Origin: DASXTW01 sp046726275
GTDB taxonomy: Bacteria > Actinomycetota > UBA4738
NCBI GenBank assembly: GCA_046726275.1
Contig: JBKPAF010000097.1
Location: 1-39,807, forward strand
Direction of reading: 5' to 3'
Length of the DNA: 39,807 nt
Shown here in pieces: positions 22,051 to 29,796 of the stretch (positions are counted from its first letter, which is position 1; every line of letters begins with the position of its first letter). The position numbers were made by a program, and so were the translations under genes. Under the pieces are notes generated by a model that searched no databases, was not told the origin of the DNA, and was given only the letters and a program-made list of their open reading frames with translations.

Positions 22051-24411
22051 ATGTCCACCGAAGCCACCGAAATCCAAGGGATCGGCCATCGAGTCAAGCG
22101 AAAGGAAGACGACCGTTTCCTCCGCGGCAAGGGCACCTACGTCGATGACGTGAAGCTCCCCGGGATGCTCCACATGGCAGTCCTGCGCAGTCCGTTCGCC
22201 CACGCGGCGATCCGGTCGATCGACTCCTCGCAGGCGACGGCGCTCCCGGGCGTCGTGGCCGTGGTCACCGGCGAGCTCCTGGCCCAGCACAACCTGGCGT
22301 GGATGCCGACGCTGTCCGGGGACACCCAGGCGGTCCTGGCCACGGACAAGGTCCGTTTCCAGGGCCAGGAGGTCGCCTGCGTGATCGCCGAGGACCCGTA
22401 TATGGCCAAGGACGCCCTGGAGCTGATCGACGTCGACTACGACCCCCTGCCCGTGGTGGTCACCCCCCAGCAGGCGCTCGAGCAAAACGCGCCGGTCATC
22501 CGGGACGACAAGGAGGGGCAGGCCGACAACCGGATCTATCACTGGGAGTCGGGGGACAAGGATGCGACGGACAAGGCGTTCGCTGGGGCGGACCTCGTGG
22601 TCTCCCTGGACACGTTCTATCCACGCTCGCATCCAGCACCGGTCGAGACGTGTGGGTGTATCGCCGACGTGAACCCGGCGACCGGTCGGGCGACCATTTG
22701 GATGACGTCGCAGGCTCCGCACGCCATCCGAACGGTGTTCGCCCTGGTGGCGGGCCTGCCCGAGGAGAACATCCGGATCATCTCGCCCGACATCGGGGGC
22801 GGGTTCGGCAACAAGGTCCCCGTCTACCCGGCCTACGTCGTGGCAACGGCTGCTTCCCTCCTCCTGGGACGGCCGGTGAAGTGGATCGAGGAGCGGACGG
22901 AGAACCTGATCTCGACCGGGTTCGCCCGTGACTTCCACATGCACGGCGAGCTGGCGCTGAAGCGCGACGGGACCATGCTGGGGCTCCGGGTTTCGCTCCT
23001 GGCGGACGAGGGCGCGTTCCACGCCGACGCCCAGCCCTCGAAGTTCAAGGTGGGCCTGTTCCACATCGTGACGGGCTCGTACGACCTGCCGGCGGCGCAC
23101 GTGGCCGCCGACGGCGCCTACACGAACAAGGCGCCGGGTGGCGTCGCCTATCGGTGCTCGTTCCGGGTGACGGAGGCCTCGTATCTGATCGAGCGGCTGG
23201 TCCAGAACGCCGCCTACGAGCTGGGGATGGACCCGGCCGAGCTCAGGTTGAAGAACTTCATCGACAAGGACCAGTTCCCCTACCGGTCGGCCACGGGCTT
23301 CGTCTACGACTCGGGCGACTATCACCGGGCGATGAACCTGGCCCTGGAGAAGATCGGGTACGACGAGCTCCGCAAGGAACAGGAGCGAGCGAGGGAGGAG
23401 GGGAAGCTCCTGGGCATCGGATTGGCGTCCTTCACCGAGGTCGTCGGGGCGGGGCCGAGCAAGGACTACGACATCCTCGGCCTCAAGATGTTCGACTCCG
23501 CCGAGCTCAGGATCCACCCGACGGGCAAGGCGATCCTCAAGATCGGGGTGAAGACGCAAGGCCAGGGCCACGAGACCACGTTCGCTCAGATCGTGGCGGA
23601 GGAGCTGGGCATTCCACCCGAGGACGTCCTCGTCCAGCACGGAGACACGGACAACACGCCGTACGGGCTGGGAACCTACGCGTCACGATCCACGCCCACG
23701 GCCGGCGCGGCGACAGCCGTGGTCTCCCGGAAGCTCCGGGACAAGGGGAAGAAGATCGCGGCTCACCTCCTGGAGGTGTCCGAGGAGGACGTCGAGTTCG
23801 AGAAGGGCCGATTCTTCGTCCGGGGGGCACCCGACAAGGCCAAGACCATCCAGGACGTTGCCTTCGCGGCGTACACGAACTTCCCGGAAGGACTGGAGCC
23901 CGGGCTCGAGGGTGTGAACTATTACGACCCACCGAACATGACCTTCCCCTTCGGAACCTACGCGGTGGCGGTCGAGGTCGACGCCGAGACCGGCGAGTGG
24001 AAGGTCCGTCGCGTGGTGGCCGTCGACGACTGCGGGGTCCGGATCAATCCGATGATCGTGGAAGGACAGATCCACGGAGGCCTTGCGGAGGGGTTCGGCA
24101 TCGCGGCGATGGAGCTCATCACGTTCGACGAGGCCGGGAACTGCATCGGGTCCAACTTCATCGACTATCTCCTTCCAACGGCGTGGGAGACGCCTCGGTT
24201 CGAGCTCGGAGAGACAGTGACCCCTTCGCCGCACCACCCGATCGGGGCGAAGGGGGTGGGAGAGTCTGCGACGGTCGGCTCGCCCGCGGCGTTCGTGAAC
24301 GCCGTGATCGACGCTCTGGTCCACCTGGGGGTCACCAACATCGAGATGCCGCTCACCTCCGCGAGAGTCTGGGAGGCGATCCAAGGGGCCGGGGCCCGAG
24401 GCGGCGGCTGA
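22051..24411 (+). CDS. coxL: Form I aerobic CO dehydrogenase, large Mo-Cu catalytic subunit
   Basis: The 786-residue protein is a molybdenum hydroxylase large subunit. It contains the diagnostic form I loop AYRCSFR (366-372), whose Cys369 carries the copper of the CuSMoO2 site in characterised enzymes, and the catalytic Glu738 in KGVGES. Other landmarks are PDIGGGFGNK (about 246-255) and KTQGQGHETTFAQI. It oxidises CO to CO2, feeding electrons to respiration, and form I enzymes of soil bacteria often scavenge atmospheric CO. The presence of the Cys motif with coxM, coxS, coxG and coxDE makes this assignment strong. Cofactor genes are not in the window. Confidence 0.96.
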   Translation: MSTEATEIQGIGHRVKRKEDDRFLRGKGTYVDDVKLPGMLHMAVLRSPFAHAAIRSIDSSQATALPGVVAVVTGELLAQHNLAWMPTLSGDTQAVLATDKVRFQGQEVACVIAEDPYMAKDALELIDVDYDPLPVVVTPQQALEQNAPVIRDDKEGQADNRIYHWESGDKDATDKAFAGADLVVSLDTFYPRSHPAPVETCGCIADVNPATGRATIWMTSQAPHAIRTVFALVAGLPEENIRIISPDIGGGFGNKVPVYPAYVVATAASLLLGRPVKWIEERTENLISTGFARDFHMHGELALKRDGTMLGLRVSLLADEGAFHADAQPSKFKVGLFHIVTGSYDLPAAHVAADGAYTNKAPGGVAYRCSFRVTEASYLIERLVQNAAYELGMDPAELRLKNFIDKDQFPYRSATGFVYDSGDYHRAMNLALEKIGYDELRKEQERAREEGKLLGIGLASFTEVVGAGPSKDYDILGLKMFDSAELRIHPTGKAILKIGVKTQGQGHETTFAQIVAEELGIPPEDVLVQHGDTDNTPYGLGTYASRSTPTAGAATAVVSRKLRDKGKKIAAHLLEVSEEDVEFEKGRFFVRGAPDKAKTIQDVAFAAYTNFPEGLEPGLEGVNYYDPPNMTFPFGTYAVAVEVDAETGEWKVRRVVAVDDCGVRINPMIVEGQIHGGLAEGFGIAAMELITFDEAGNCIGSNFIDYLLPTAWETPRFELGETVTPSPHHPIGAKGVGESATVGSPAAFVNAVIDALVHLGVTNIEMPLTSARVWEAIQGAGARGGG

Positions 24412-24415
24412 TCGG

Positions 24416-25384
24416 GTGAGCGTCGACCTCACCCGCCTCGCCCGCGAGCTGTCCGAGCGGCGCGAACCGTACGTGGTGGCGACGGTCGTCTGGCGACGCG
24501 CCCCGACGTCCGGTCACGTCGGGTCGAGGGCGCTCATCACTGCCGACGGCCGCATCCACGGCTGGATCGCGGGTGCCTGCGCCGAGCCCACCGTCATCGC
24601 GCAGGCGCGATCGGCGCTGGCGAGGGGATCCCCCAGGCTCCTGTACCTCGGGACCCCGGAAGAGCTGGCGGAGAATCACCGCGACGGCGTGGTCCTCGTT
24701 CCGATCGCGTGCCAGAGTGAGGGCGCGCTGGAGGTATATGTGGAACCGGTATTCCCCCCGCCCCATCTGGTCGTGATCGGTCGATCGCCCGCCGCCGAGG
24801 TCTTGACGGCGTTGGGCTCGGCGCTGGGTTGGGACGCCGTGCAGGTGGATGCGGATCTCGACGAGGCCGAACGAGCCGGGTCCAGCGGTGTTCCGAGGAT
24901 CCGAACCGTCGACGCGGCCGGGATCGACGACCGTTCGATCGTCGTGGCGGCAACCCAGGGCCACTACGACGAGGCGGCGCTGGAATGGGCCCTGGCCACG
25001 CCGGCCGCGTACGTCGGGCTGATCGCGTCGCGCCGGCGGTCGGAAGGGGTGAAGGCGTTTCTCCGAGACCGGGGCATCGCCGATGAGCAGCTCGAACGGA
25101 TACGGGCCCCCGCCGGTCTGGATCTCGGCCGCCTTCCCGCCGAGGAGATCGGAGTCGCCGTCCTGGCCCAGCTCGTCCAGTTCAAGGCGGCGGGCAACCT
25201 CGGTTCGGGGACGCCGTCGCCTGCCTCCTCGGTGCACGAGGCCGTGGATCCGGTCTGCGCCATGGTGGTGAACGTTTCGACGGCACGGTATCGGTCCGTG
25301 CACGATGGCCGCACGTACTACTTCTGCTCGGCCGGCTGTCTTGCCAAGTTCGAGACCGACCCATCCGCTTACGCGTCGCCCTGA
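24416..25384 (+). CDS. XdhC/CoxF-family maturation protein fused to a C-terminal YHS domain
   Basis: The 322-residue protein has an N-terminal XdhC_CoxI region (GSRALITADGRIHGW, GACAEPTVI), then an XdhC Rossmann-like region (PHLVVIGRSPAAEVL, TQGHYDEAALE, YVGLIASRRR) to about 255. After a Ser/Pro/Gly linker comes a YHS domain (about 275-322) with DPVCAM (Cys281) and FCSAGC (Cys304, Cys308). XdhC/CoxF proteins help mature the molybdenum cofactor of CO or xanthine dehydrogenase; YHS domains bind metals, often copper. It starts at GTG 24416, 4 nt after coxL, so the two are co-translated. The fusion is notable because this cofactor needs copper. That link is inference. Confidence 0.88.
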   Translation: MSVDLTRLARELSERREPYVVATVVWRRAPTSGHVGSRALITADGRIHGWIAGACAEPTVIAQARSALARGSPRLLYLGTPEELAENHRDGVVLVPIACQSEGALEVYVEPVFPPPHLVVIGRSPAAEVLTALGSALGWDAVQVDADLDEAERAGSSGVPRIRTVDAAGIDDRSIVVAATQGHYDEAALEWALATPAAYVGLIASRRRSEGVKAFLRDRGIADEQLERIRAPAGLDLGRLPAEEIGVAVLAQLVQFKAAGNLGSGTPSPASSVHEAVDPVCAMVVNVSTARYRSVHDGRTYYFCSAGCLAKFETDPSAYASP

Positions 25385-25415
25385 GCCATCTCTGGCGCCG
25401 TGAGAGACTGGGCTG

Positions 25416-25727
25416 ATGGACGAAGAACAGGTGCGCCGGCGCCTGCGCGAGGATGAGAAGCTCCTGCGGCGGGCGGAGAAGGCGTTCACCGAGATCAAGG
25501 TCGCGACGGGGCTGTCGGACGACCACGCCTCGGTCCTCGCGGCGCTGCGGATCCGCCTCCGGGGTGACCCGGGCAAGTCCCTGGACGACCTGATCAGCGC
25601 GGCAGGCGACCTGGAATCGGGGTCGAAGCTCGAGGAGCTGTTGTCCGAGAAACCCAAGTCCAAAGGGTCGTTGGACGACCTACTGGCGGAGAAGCCCAAA
25701 CGGAAGCCCGACTGGCCGTCGGGCTAA
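25416..25727 (+). CDS. Small charged protein of unknown function in the cox cluster
   Basis: A 103-residue, Lys/Glu/Asp-rich, probably helical protein. The second half repeats a short unit: KSLDDLIS, then KLEELLSEKPKSK, then GSLDDLLAEKPKRK. It has no cysteines, signal or membrane segment. It starts 31 nt after the XdhC-YHS gene on the same strand. GAGACT 6 nt before the ATG and the lack of a clear ribosome binding site leave open whether it has its own leaderless transcript. It is convergent with coxE (29-nt gap). I do not recognise the family. The location suggests, but does not show, a role with the CO dehydrogenase system. Confidence 0.65.
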   Translation: MDEEQVRRRLREDEKLLRRAEKAFTEIKVATGLSDDHASVLAALRIRLRGDPGKSLDDLISAAGDLESGSKLEELLSEKPKSKGSLDDLLAEKPKRKPDWPSG

Positions 25728-25756
25728 GACAGGCTCGTCCTCGGGCCCGGGACGCT

Positions 25757-26935
25757 TCAGGCGAGCCGCAGGATCCCGGCCAGGTCCTCCAGACTCTCGA
25801 GGTTGTGTCCGGGCAGGAACACGTCCACGAACGGAAGCGAGGCGGCCATGCCCCTGGCCAGGGGTTCGTATCGGGGGCTTCCTTTCAAGGGGTTCAGCCA
25901 CAGCACCCGATGGGCCAGACGGGACAACCGGGCCATCTGGGCCGCGAGGAGCCGCGGATCCCCTCGCTCCAGACCGTCGGAGCAGAGAACGACCACGCTG
26001 CCCCGTAGCGCCGACCTCGCCGACCATCGATCCAAGAGGTCCTTGAGGGAATCGCCGATCCTGGTGCCGCCCTCCCAGTCGTCGACGGCGAAGCCGACCG
26101 CGGTCAACGCGCGCTGGAGATCTCGGGTCCTCAAGAGACGGGTGATTCGAGTCAGCCTGGTCCCGAAGCAGAACACCTCGACCTTGCGCCCCGCGCCCGC
26201 CGCGGCGTGGGCAAACTCGACAAGCGGGCGAGCATAGGGGGCCATCGACCCCGACACGTCGAGGACGAGGACGAGCGGCCGCCGCCTCGTCTGACGCTTC
26301 CTCCAGGCACGATGGAACGGCTCACCCTCGGTGCGAAAGGAGCGACGCAACGTGCGCCTCAGGTCGAATCGATCACCATGATCCGAGGGCCGGAATCGAC
26401 GCGATGGCCGGATCGGCAGCAACAGCCCGAACCGCTTGATGAGGGCCAGGGCGGCCCGGCGCTCGGCCTCGGAGAGCTCGGCGAAATCCTTCTTCCGCAA
26501 GCGCTCGGCGTCGCTCGCCACGATCCGGATCGCTGATTCCCCCTCCGTCTCCTGGTCTTCGCGGCTGGGGGACCACGCCCCCGAGGCTCTGAGGACCCGG
26601 TCCTCGCTCACCTGCTCCGGTGAACGATCACGTCTCTGCCGGCGGGCGGACTCTCCCGAATCCACCTCGTCCAGCTGCAGGCCGAAGGGACCGAAGTAGC
26701 GGTCGAAGGCCTCGTCGAGGAGAGGAAAGTCTTCGGGTTGGGACACCAGGGTCGCCCGGGCTGCGAGGTGCAGGTCGGTCCGGTCGAACACGTCCAGCGC
26801 GGATGCGGCCCGGCAGAAGGCGAGGATCCTTCCGGTCCCTACCGTGAGTCCCCGGGAGCGAGCGTATCGTCCGAAGCCGACGAGTCGGTGAAGGGGCCGT
26901 TCACCTCGATCGGTTGCCGTGGCCGGCAGCGACAT
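25757..26935 (-). CDS. coxE: CoxE-like VWA domain protein (CO dehydrogenase maturation)
   Basis: The 392-residue protein has an N-terminal helical region and a C-terminal von Willebrand A domain (from about 218) with an intact metal-ion-dependent adhesion site: Asp226-x-Ser228-x-Ser230 in LDVSGSM, a Thr in EGGTRIG and the Asp of CSDGLERGD. The middle (95-135) is highly charged and probably disordered. CoxE works with the AAA+ protein CoxD in finishing the CuSMoO2 centre. Its start is 12 nt downstream of the coxD stop on the same strand, the normal D-E pairing. It is convergent with the coxMSL side of the cluster. Confidence 0.88.
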   Translation of the reverse strand: MSLPATATDRGERPLHRLVGFGRYARSRGLTVGTGRILAFCRAASALDVFDRTDLHLAARATLVSQPEDFPLLDEAFDRYFGPFGLQLDEVDSGESARRQRRDRSPEQVSEDRVLRASGAWSPSREDQETEGESAIRIVASDAERLRKKDFAELSEAERRAALALIKRFGLLLPIRPSRRFRPSDHGDRFDLRRTLRRSFRTEGEPFHRAWRKRQTRRRPLVLVLDVSGSMAPYARPLVEFAHAAAGAGRKVEVFCFGTRLTRITRLLRTRDLQRALTAVGFAVDDWEGGTRIGDSLKDLLDRWSARSALRGSVVVLCSDGLERGDPRLLAAQMARLSRLAHRVLWLNPLKGSPRYEPLARGMAASLPFVDVFLPGHNLESLEDLAGILRLA

Positions 26936-26947
26936 AGCTCGGGACTC

Positions 26948-27832
26948 CTACTCGCCGGAATCGAGGACCCTGGCCAGCGACGAGCGGGCGATCTCGAGGT
27001 CTTCGTGGTCCTTGAGCACCGTCCCGAGGGTGGCATCCGCAGCATCTCCGTTCAGCGTCTCCACCCCGAGGAAGGCCAGCGCATGTGCCCAGTCGATCGC
27101 TTCCGCGACACCCGGACGCTTCGCCACGTCGAGCTCCCGGAGCTTCGCCACCGCGGCCGCCACTTGCGTAGCCAGACCGTGAGGGACCTCGGGCGCGCGG
27201 ACCCGGATGATCTCGACCTCGCGCTCGAGGGTCGGATGGTCGATCCAGTGATACAGGCAGCGCCGCTTCAGCGCATCGTGTAGCTCGCGGGTCCTGTTGG
27301 ACGTGATGACGACCGCCGGCGGGCGGTCCGCGCCGATCCGTCCGATCTCGGGTACCGTGACGGCGAACTCGGAGAGAACCTCGAGCAGGAACGCCTCGAA
27401 CTCATCGTCCGCCCGGTCCAGCTCGTCGACAAGGAGAACGGCCGAGTCCCCCGCGCGGAGCGCGGCCAGGAGCGGGCGCTCGACCAGGAAGTCCTCTCCG
27501 AACAGATCGTCGACCGAAGCGCTCGGCTGGGCCGTCTGGAGCGCCCGTACCGCGATGAGCTGGCGCGAATAGTTCCATTCGTAGAGGGCCTGGCTAGCGT
27601 CGATGCCTTCGTAACACTGGAGCCGGATGAGGCGGCGGTCCAGCGTCGCGGCCAGGGCCTTGGCCACCTCGGTCTTGCCGACACCTGCCTCGCCCTCCAG
27701 GAGCAACGGTTTGTCGAGCGAGACGGCCAGGTAGATCGCCGTCGCCAGTCCCCGATCGGCCAGGTAGGACGCTTCTCGGAACGTTTCGCGAACGCCGTCG
27801 ACGGAGGCGAACGGCACCGATGCTGCGGTCAC
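26948..27832 (-). CDS. coxD: CoxD-like MoxR-family AAA+ ATPase
   Basis: The 294-residue protein is a MoxR-type AAA+ ATPase with Walker A GEAGVGKTE (47-55), Walker B LLVDELDRAD (about 133-142), a VITSNRTREL sensor-1 region, and a C-terminal helical lid. In A. carboxidovorans CoxD is a chaperone needed to insert sulfur and then copper at the Mo site. It starts at GTG 27832, overlapping the stop of the upstream FAD oxidoreductase by 4 nt (GTGA), so the two are translationally coupled, and it is followed by coxE. Other MoxR-VWA pairs exist, but this location makes the CoxDE identity likely. Confidence 0.9.
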   Translation of the reverse strand: MTAASVPFASVDGVRETFREASYLADRGLATAIYLAVSLDKPLLLEGEAGVGKTEVAKALAATLDRRLIRLQCYEGIDASQALYEWNYSRQLIAVRALQTAQPSASVDDLFGEDFLVERPLLAALRAGDSAVLLVDELDRADDEFEAFLLEVLSEFAVTVPEIGRIGADRPPAVVITSNRTRELHDALKRRCLYHWIDHPTLEREVEIIRVRAPEVPHGLATQVAAAVAKLRELDVAKRPGVAEAIDWAHALAFLGVETLNGDAADATLGTVLKDHEDLEIARSSLARVLDSGE

Positions 27833-29019
27833 AAGGTCATGTTACGGGCAAAGCGGCCGGGGTCGAACGGCCCTGGTTCGAAGGGCACCGGCTCATCGAG
27901 GACCGTCGCCGCGAGCAGTTTCGCCGTCCCCGCGGCGAGGATCACCCCCAACGAGCCATGGCCGGCCGCGACGAGCACTCCGTCGCCGACGGCTCCTACG
28001 ATCGGGCGGCCGTCGGGGGTGACGGGCCGGACACCCCACCATGCACCCAGGACCTGGGCCTCGGCGAGCGGCGGTGCGAGACGGATCGCTTCCTCAAGCA
28101 GCCTCCGCGGGACGGAAGGGTCCTCGGGCTCGGGCGTGATGACCGGTTGTCTCGAGCCCCCTACCAGGATGCTCCCATCGCGATTCGGCTGGAGCAGGAC
28201 CCCCGCATCCAGGGAGGTTCGGCCCTCCGCCATGTCTCGAGCGCTCGCCGCCGGGACCGGTTCCGTGCTCGGCGGCACGTGCCAGCCGGCCCTCCCGACC
28301 AATCTGCTCACGACAGGCTTCGGCGGAACAAGGTGGACCAGCCAGCCCCTCGCCCCGGAGACGGGGAGCACGCATCCCACTGGTCGCAGCAGGGAAGGAC
28401 TCCACGGACCCGCGGCCACGATCACGGTGTCGGCGCGCATCGGACCCTCGTCGGTGATCACCCCGTCGACGCGATCGCCGGAGACCGCCAGCGCTCTCGT
28501 GGTCAGGTGGGTCCGGACCTGGGCGCCGTGCGCCCTGGCCATCAGGGCGAGGGAAACGGTGAGGGAAGCGGGGTCGAGCCGTCGCGCGTCATGAAGCAGC
28601 CACCCCTCGGCGAGGTCACCGGCCAGGGCCGGCTCCAATCCGCTGATCGCCGACGGATCCAGGTGCTCCACGGAAACCCCGCATCCGGCCGCCGCCTCCG
28701 CTTCCTCCAGTCCGGCCGCCCGCTCGGCCCGATCCCTACCCGCGGCCAGAAGAAACCCGATCGGGGCGGGGTCGAGGCGGAGGGGGACAGGGGCGAGGTC
28801 ATCGATCTCGTCATAGGTGAGGGTCGTCTCCCTGGCCATGGGAACCAACGCGGGATCGAGGGGCGACAGGAGCAGCCCGTGATTCCGTCCAGACGCGCCG
28901 GCGGCCAACTCGGACCGCTCCAGCAGGGTGACCCGGGCTCCTTTCCGGGCCAGCTCGTACGCGGCGGCGCACCCGACCACGCCGCCACCCACCACGACGA
29001 CCTCGGCCCCGTCCCTCAT
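27829..29019 (-). CDS. FAD-dependent oxidoreductase, glycine/D-amino-acid oxidase (DAO) family
   Basis: The 396-residue protein has an N-terminal FAD Rossmann motif VVVGGGVVGCAAAYELA, an ERSELAAGASGRNHG segment typical of DAO-type enzymes, VIVAAGPWSPSLL in the middle, and a C-terminal GVRPVTPDGRPIVGA with GHGSLGVILA. Relatives oxidise glycine, sarcosine, D-amino acids or 2-hydroxyglutarate-like acids; the substrate is undetermined. It leads a coupled set with coxD and coxE, an uncommon partner for those genes. No ribosome binding site precedes ATG 29019; TAGCCT lies 6 nt upstream, so it may be leaderless. It is divergent from a LuxR-type regulator. Confidence 0.85.
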   Translation of the reverse strand: MRDGAEVVVVGGGVVGCAAAYELARKGARVTLLERSELAAGASGRNHGLLLSPLDPALVPMARETTLTYDEIDDLAPVPLRLDPAPIGFLLAAGRDRAERAAGLEEAEAAAGCGVSVEHLDPSAISGLEPALAGDLAEGWLLHDARRLDPASLTVSLALMARAHGAQVRTHLTTRALAVSGDRVDGVITDEGPMRADTVIVAAGPWSPSLLRPVGCVLPVSGARGWLVHLVPPKPVVSRLVGRAGWHVPPSTEPVPAASARDMAEGRTSLDAGVLLQPNRDGSILVGGSRQPVITPEPEDPSVPRRLLEEAIRLAPPLAEAQVLGAWWGVRPVTPDGRPIVGAVGDGVLVAAGHGSLGVILAAGTAKLLAATVLDEPVPFEPGPFDPGRFARNMTL

Positions 29020-29025
29020 GACGCA

Positions 29026-29031
29026 AGGCTA
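29026..29031 (-). promoter_or_regulatory. Candidate -10 of the DAO-coxD-coxE operon
   Basis: On the minus strand TAGCCT ends 6 nt before ATG 29019, with no Shine-Dalgarno between. It fits the TANNNT leaderless pattern seen at several operon heads here. Confidence 0.35.
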
Positions 29032-29104
29032 TCCGGATGGCGCAGGTCGGCCCAGCTCGAAGGAAGCGACATGCCCCTCCTTCGGGTGCCTCGGATGATG
29101 TGCC

Positions 29105-29159
29105 GGACGTCACATCCACGAAGTGACACGAATCAGCCAGATGACGTGGTGGACGTCAC
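29105..29159. repeat. Duplicated GGACGTCAC element in a divergent control region
   Basis: GGACGTCAC occurs at 29105-29113 and again at 29151-29159, 46 nt start to start. Between them are GTGAC (29123-29127) and TGACGT (29142-29147), partial inverted copies of the same word. The group lies between the DAO-coxDE operon and the divergent LuxR-type gene, with the second copy where a -35 of the regulator would be. It looks like a multi-site operator. The binding protein is unknown; the adjacent regulator is the obvious candidate. Confidence 0.4.
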
Positions 29160-29181
29160 TCTCTCTTGCCGTGCGCCCTCT

Positions 29182-29187
29182 CAGAAT
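29182..29187 (+). promoter_or_regulatory. Candidate -10 of the solo LuxR-type regulator
   Basis: CAGAAT lies 7 nt before ATG 29195. The only purine run (AGAGG) is too close to the ATG for an ideal ribosome binding site. It is a weak but position-consistent -10 match. Confidence 0.28.
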
Positions 29188-29194
29188 CAGAGGC

Positions 29195-29665
29195 ATGGCG
29201 CGACCACTTCCCCGGACACAGGCTCCCCGCTCCCTTCCCAAGCATGTGGCCTATCAACTCACGAGCAAGGCCGATGTCCTCGCGAAGCTGGCCGAGCTGA
29301 TCTCCACCCAATGGGATGGGCTGGAGCATCAAGCCCGACTGGCCCTGGTGCGGCGAATCCAGCACCTCGCGCTCGAGATGGGTCAGCTCGCGGAGCGCAG
29401 CAGCCCGGGTTCGGGAAGGGCGACCTTCGACGACGACGCTCCATGGTTCCACGGCCTGATCTTTCTCACTCCCCGTGAGAACGAAATTCTTCGGGCCATG
29501 TCCCTAGGAGCCTCCACCCGGAGAATGCAGGAGCTCTTCGGCATCAGCGCGGCTACGGTCAGGAGCCACGTGAAGAACATCCTGGCGAAGCTCGGGGTTC
29601 ATTCTCGGGTCGAGGCGGTCTCAGTGCTCTTGACCTGGGACATACAGCGACAACAGCCGGCCTGA
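29195..29665 (+). CDS. Solo LuxR-type helix-turn-helix regulator
   Basis: The 156-residue protein has a C-terminal LuxR/GerE DNA-binding domain (about 90-150): LTPRENEILRAMSLGAS, then FGISAATVRSHVKNILAKLGVHSR. The N-terminal ~85 residues are helical (ADVLAKLAELISTQW, ARLALVRRIQHLALEM) and match no receiver, PAS or autoinducer domain I know. ATG 29195 is preferred; an in-frame GTG at 29123 would add a poorly coding Trp/Arg-rich stretch. It lies between the DAO-coxDE operon (divergent) and a secreted-protein gene downstream with a palindrome-rich leader, either of which could be its target. The input signal is unknown. Confidence 0.82.
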   Translation: MARPLPRTQAPRSLPKHVAYQLTSKADVLAKLAELISTQWDGLEHQARLALVRRIQHLALEMGQLAERSSPGSGRATFDDDAPWFHGLIFLTPRENEILRAMSLGASTRRMQELFGISAATVRSHVKNILAKLGVHSRVEAVSVLLTWDIQRQQPA

Positions 29666-29710
29666 GGGTTGGCTGGCTGGCCGCGGCCCACTGAGGGGCT
29701 TTACGAGAAT

Positions 29711-29796
29711 TTTGGCTCCAAACCCCCCAAATGGGGGATGTGATATCCGCAGAGGGGCTATTGACTCATGACTCAAGTGGACTAGTCCTTCCGCGG
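29711..29796. promoter_or_regulatory. Palindrome-rich control region upstream of the secreted-protein gene
   Basis: The 215-nt gap 29666-29880 holds a string of perfect short inverted repeats: TTTGG-CT-CCAAA (29711-29722), CCCCC-AAAT-GGGGG (29724-29737), GATATC (29742-29747), GGACTAGTCC (29779-29788) and CCGCGG (29791-29796). TTGACT at 29761-29766 with TAGTCC 16 nt later is a possible weak promoter overlapping the GGACTAGTCC palindrome. The remaining 84 nt to the start codon form an untranslated leader ending in a good ribosome binding site; no known riboswitch was recognised. The region is visibly less GC-rich than its surroundings. Confidence 0.4.

Noticed and set aside
20657..24411. The first molybdenum hydroxylase as a nicotine, xanthine or aldehyde dehydrogenase rather than CO dehydrogenase
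   Set aside because: The large subunit has AYRCSFR, diagnostic of the copper-containing form I CO dehydrogenase, and is flanked by coxG, coxD and coxE homologues.
25728..25756. CGGGCCCG hairpin between the small cox-linked gene and coxE as a terminator
   Set aside because: It is short, with a mismatch and no T-tract, so it does not rise above background.
25757..27832. The MoxR ATPase plus VWA pair as part of a vWA-MoxR conflict (defence) system
   Set aside because: Such systems exist, but position beside form I coxMSL and coxG and the usual D-E order make CoxD/CoxE the simpler explanation. No third conflict-system partner was seen.
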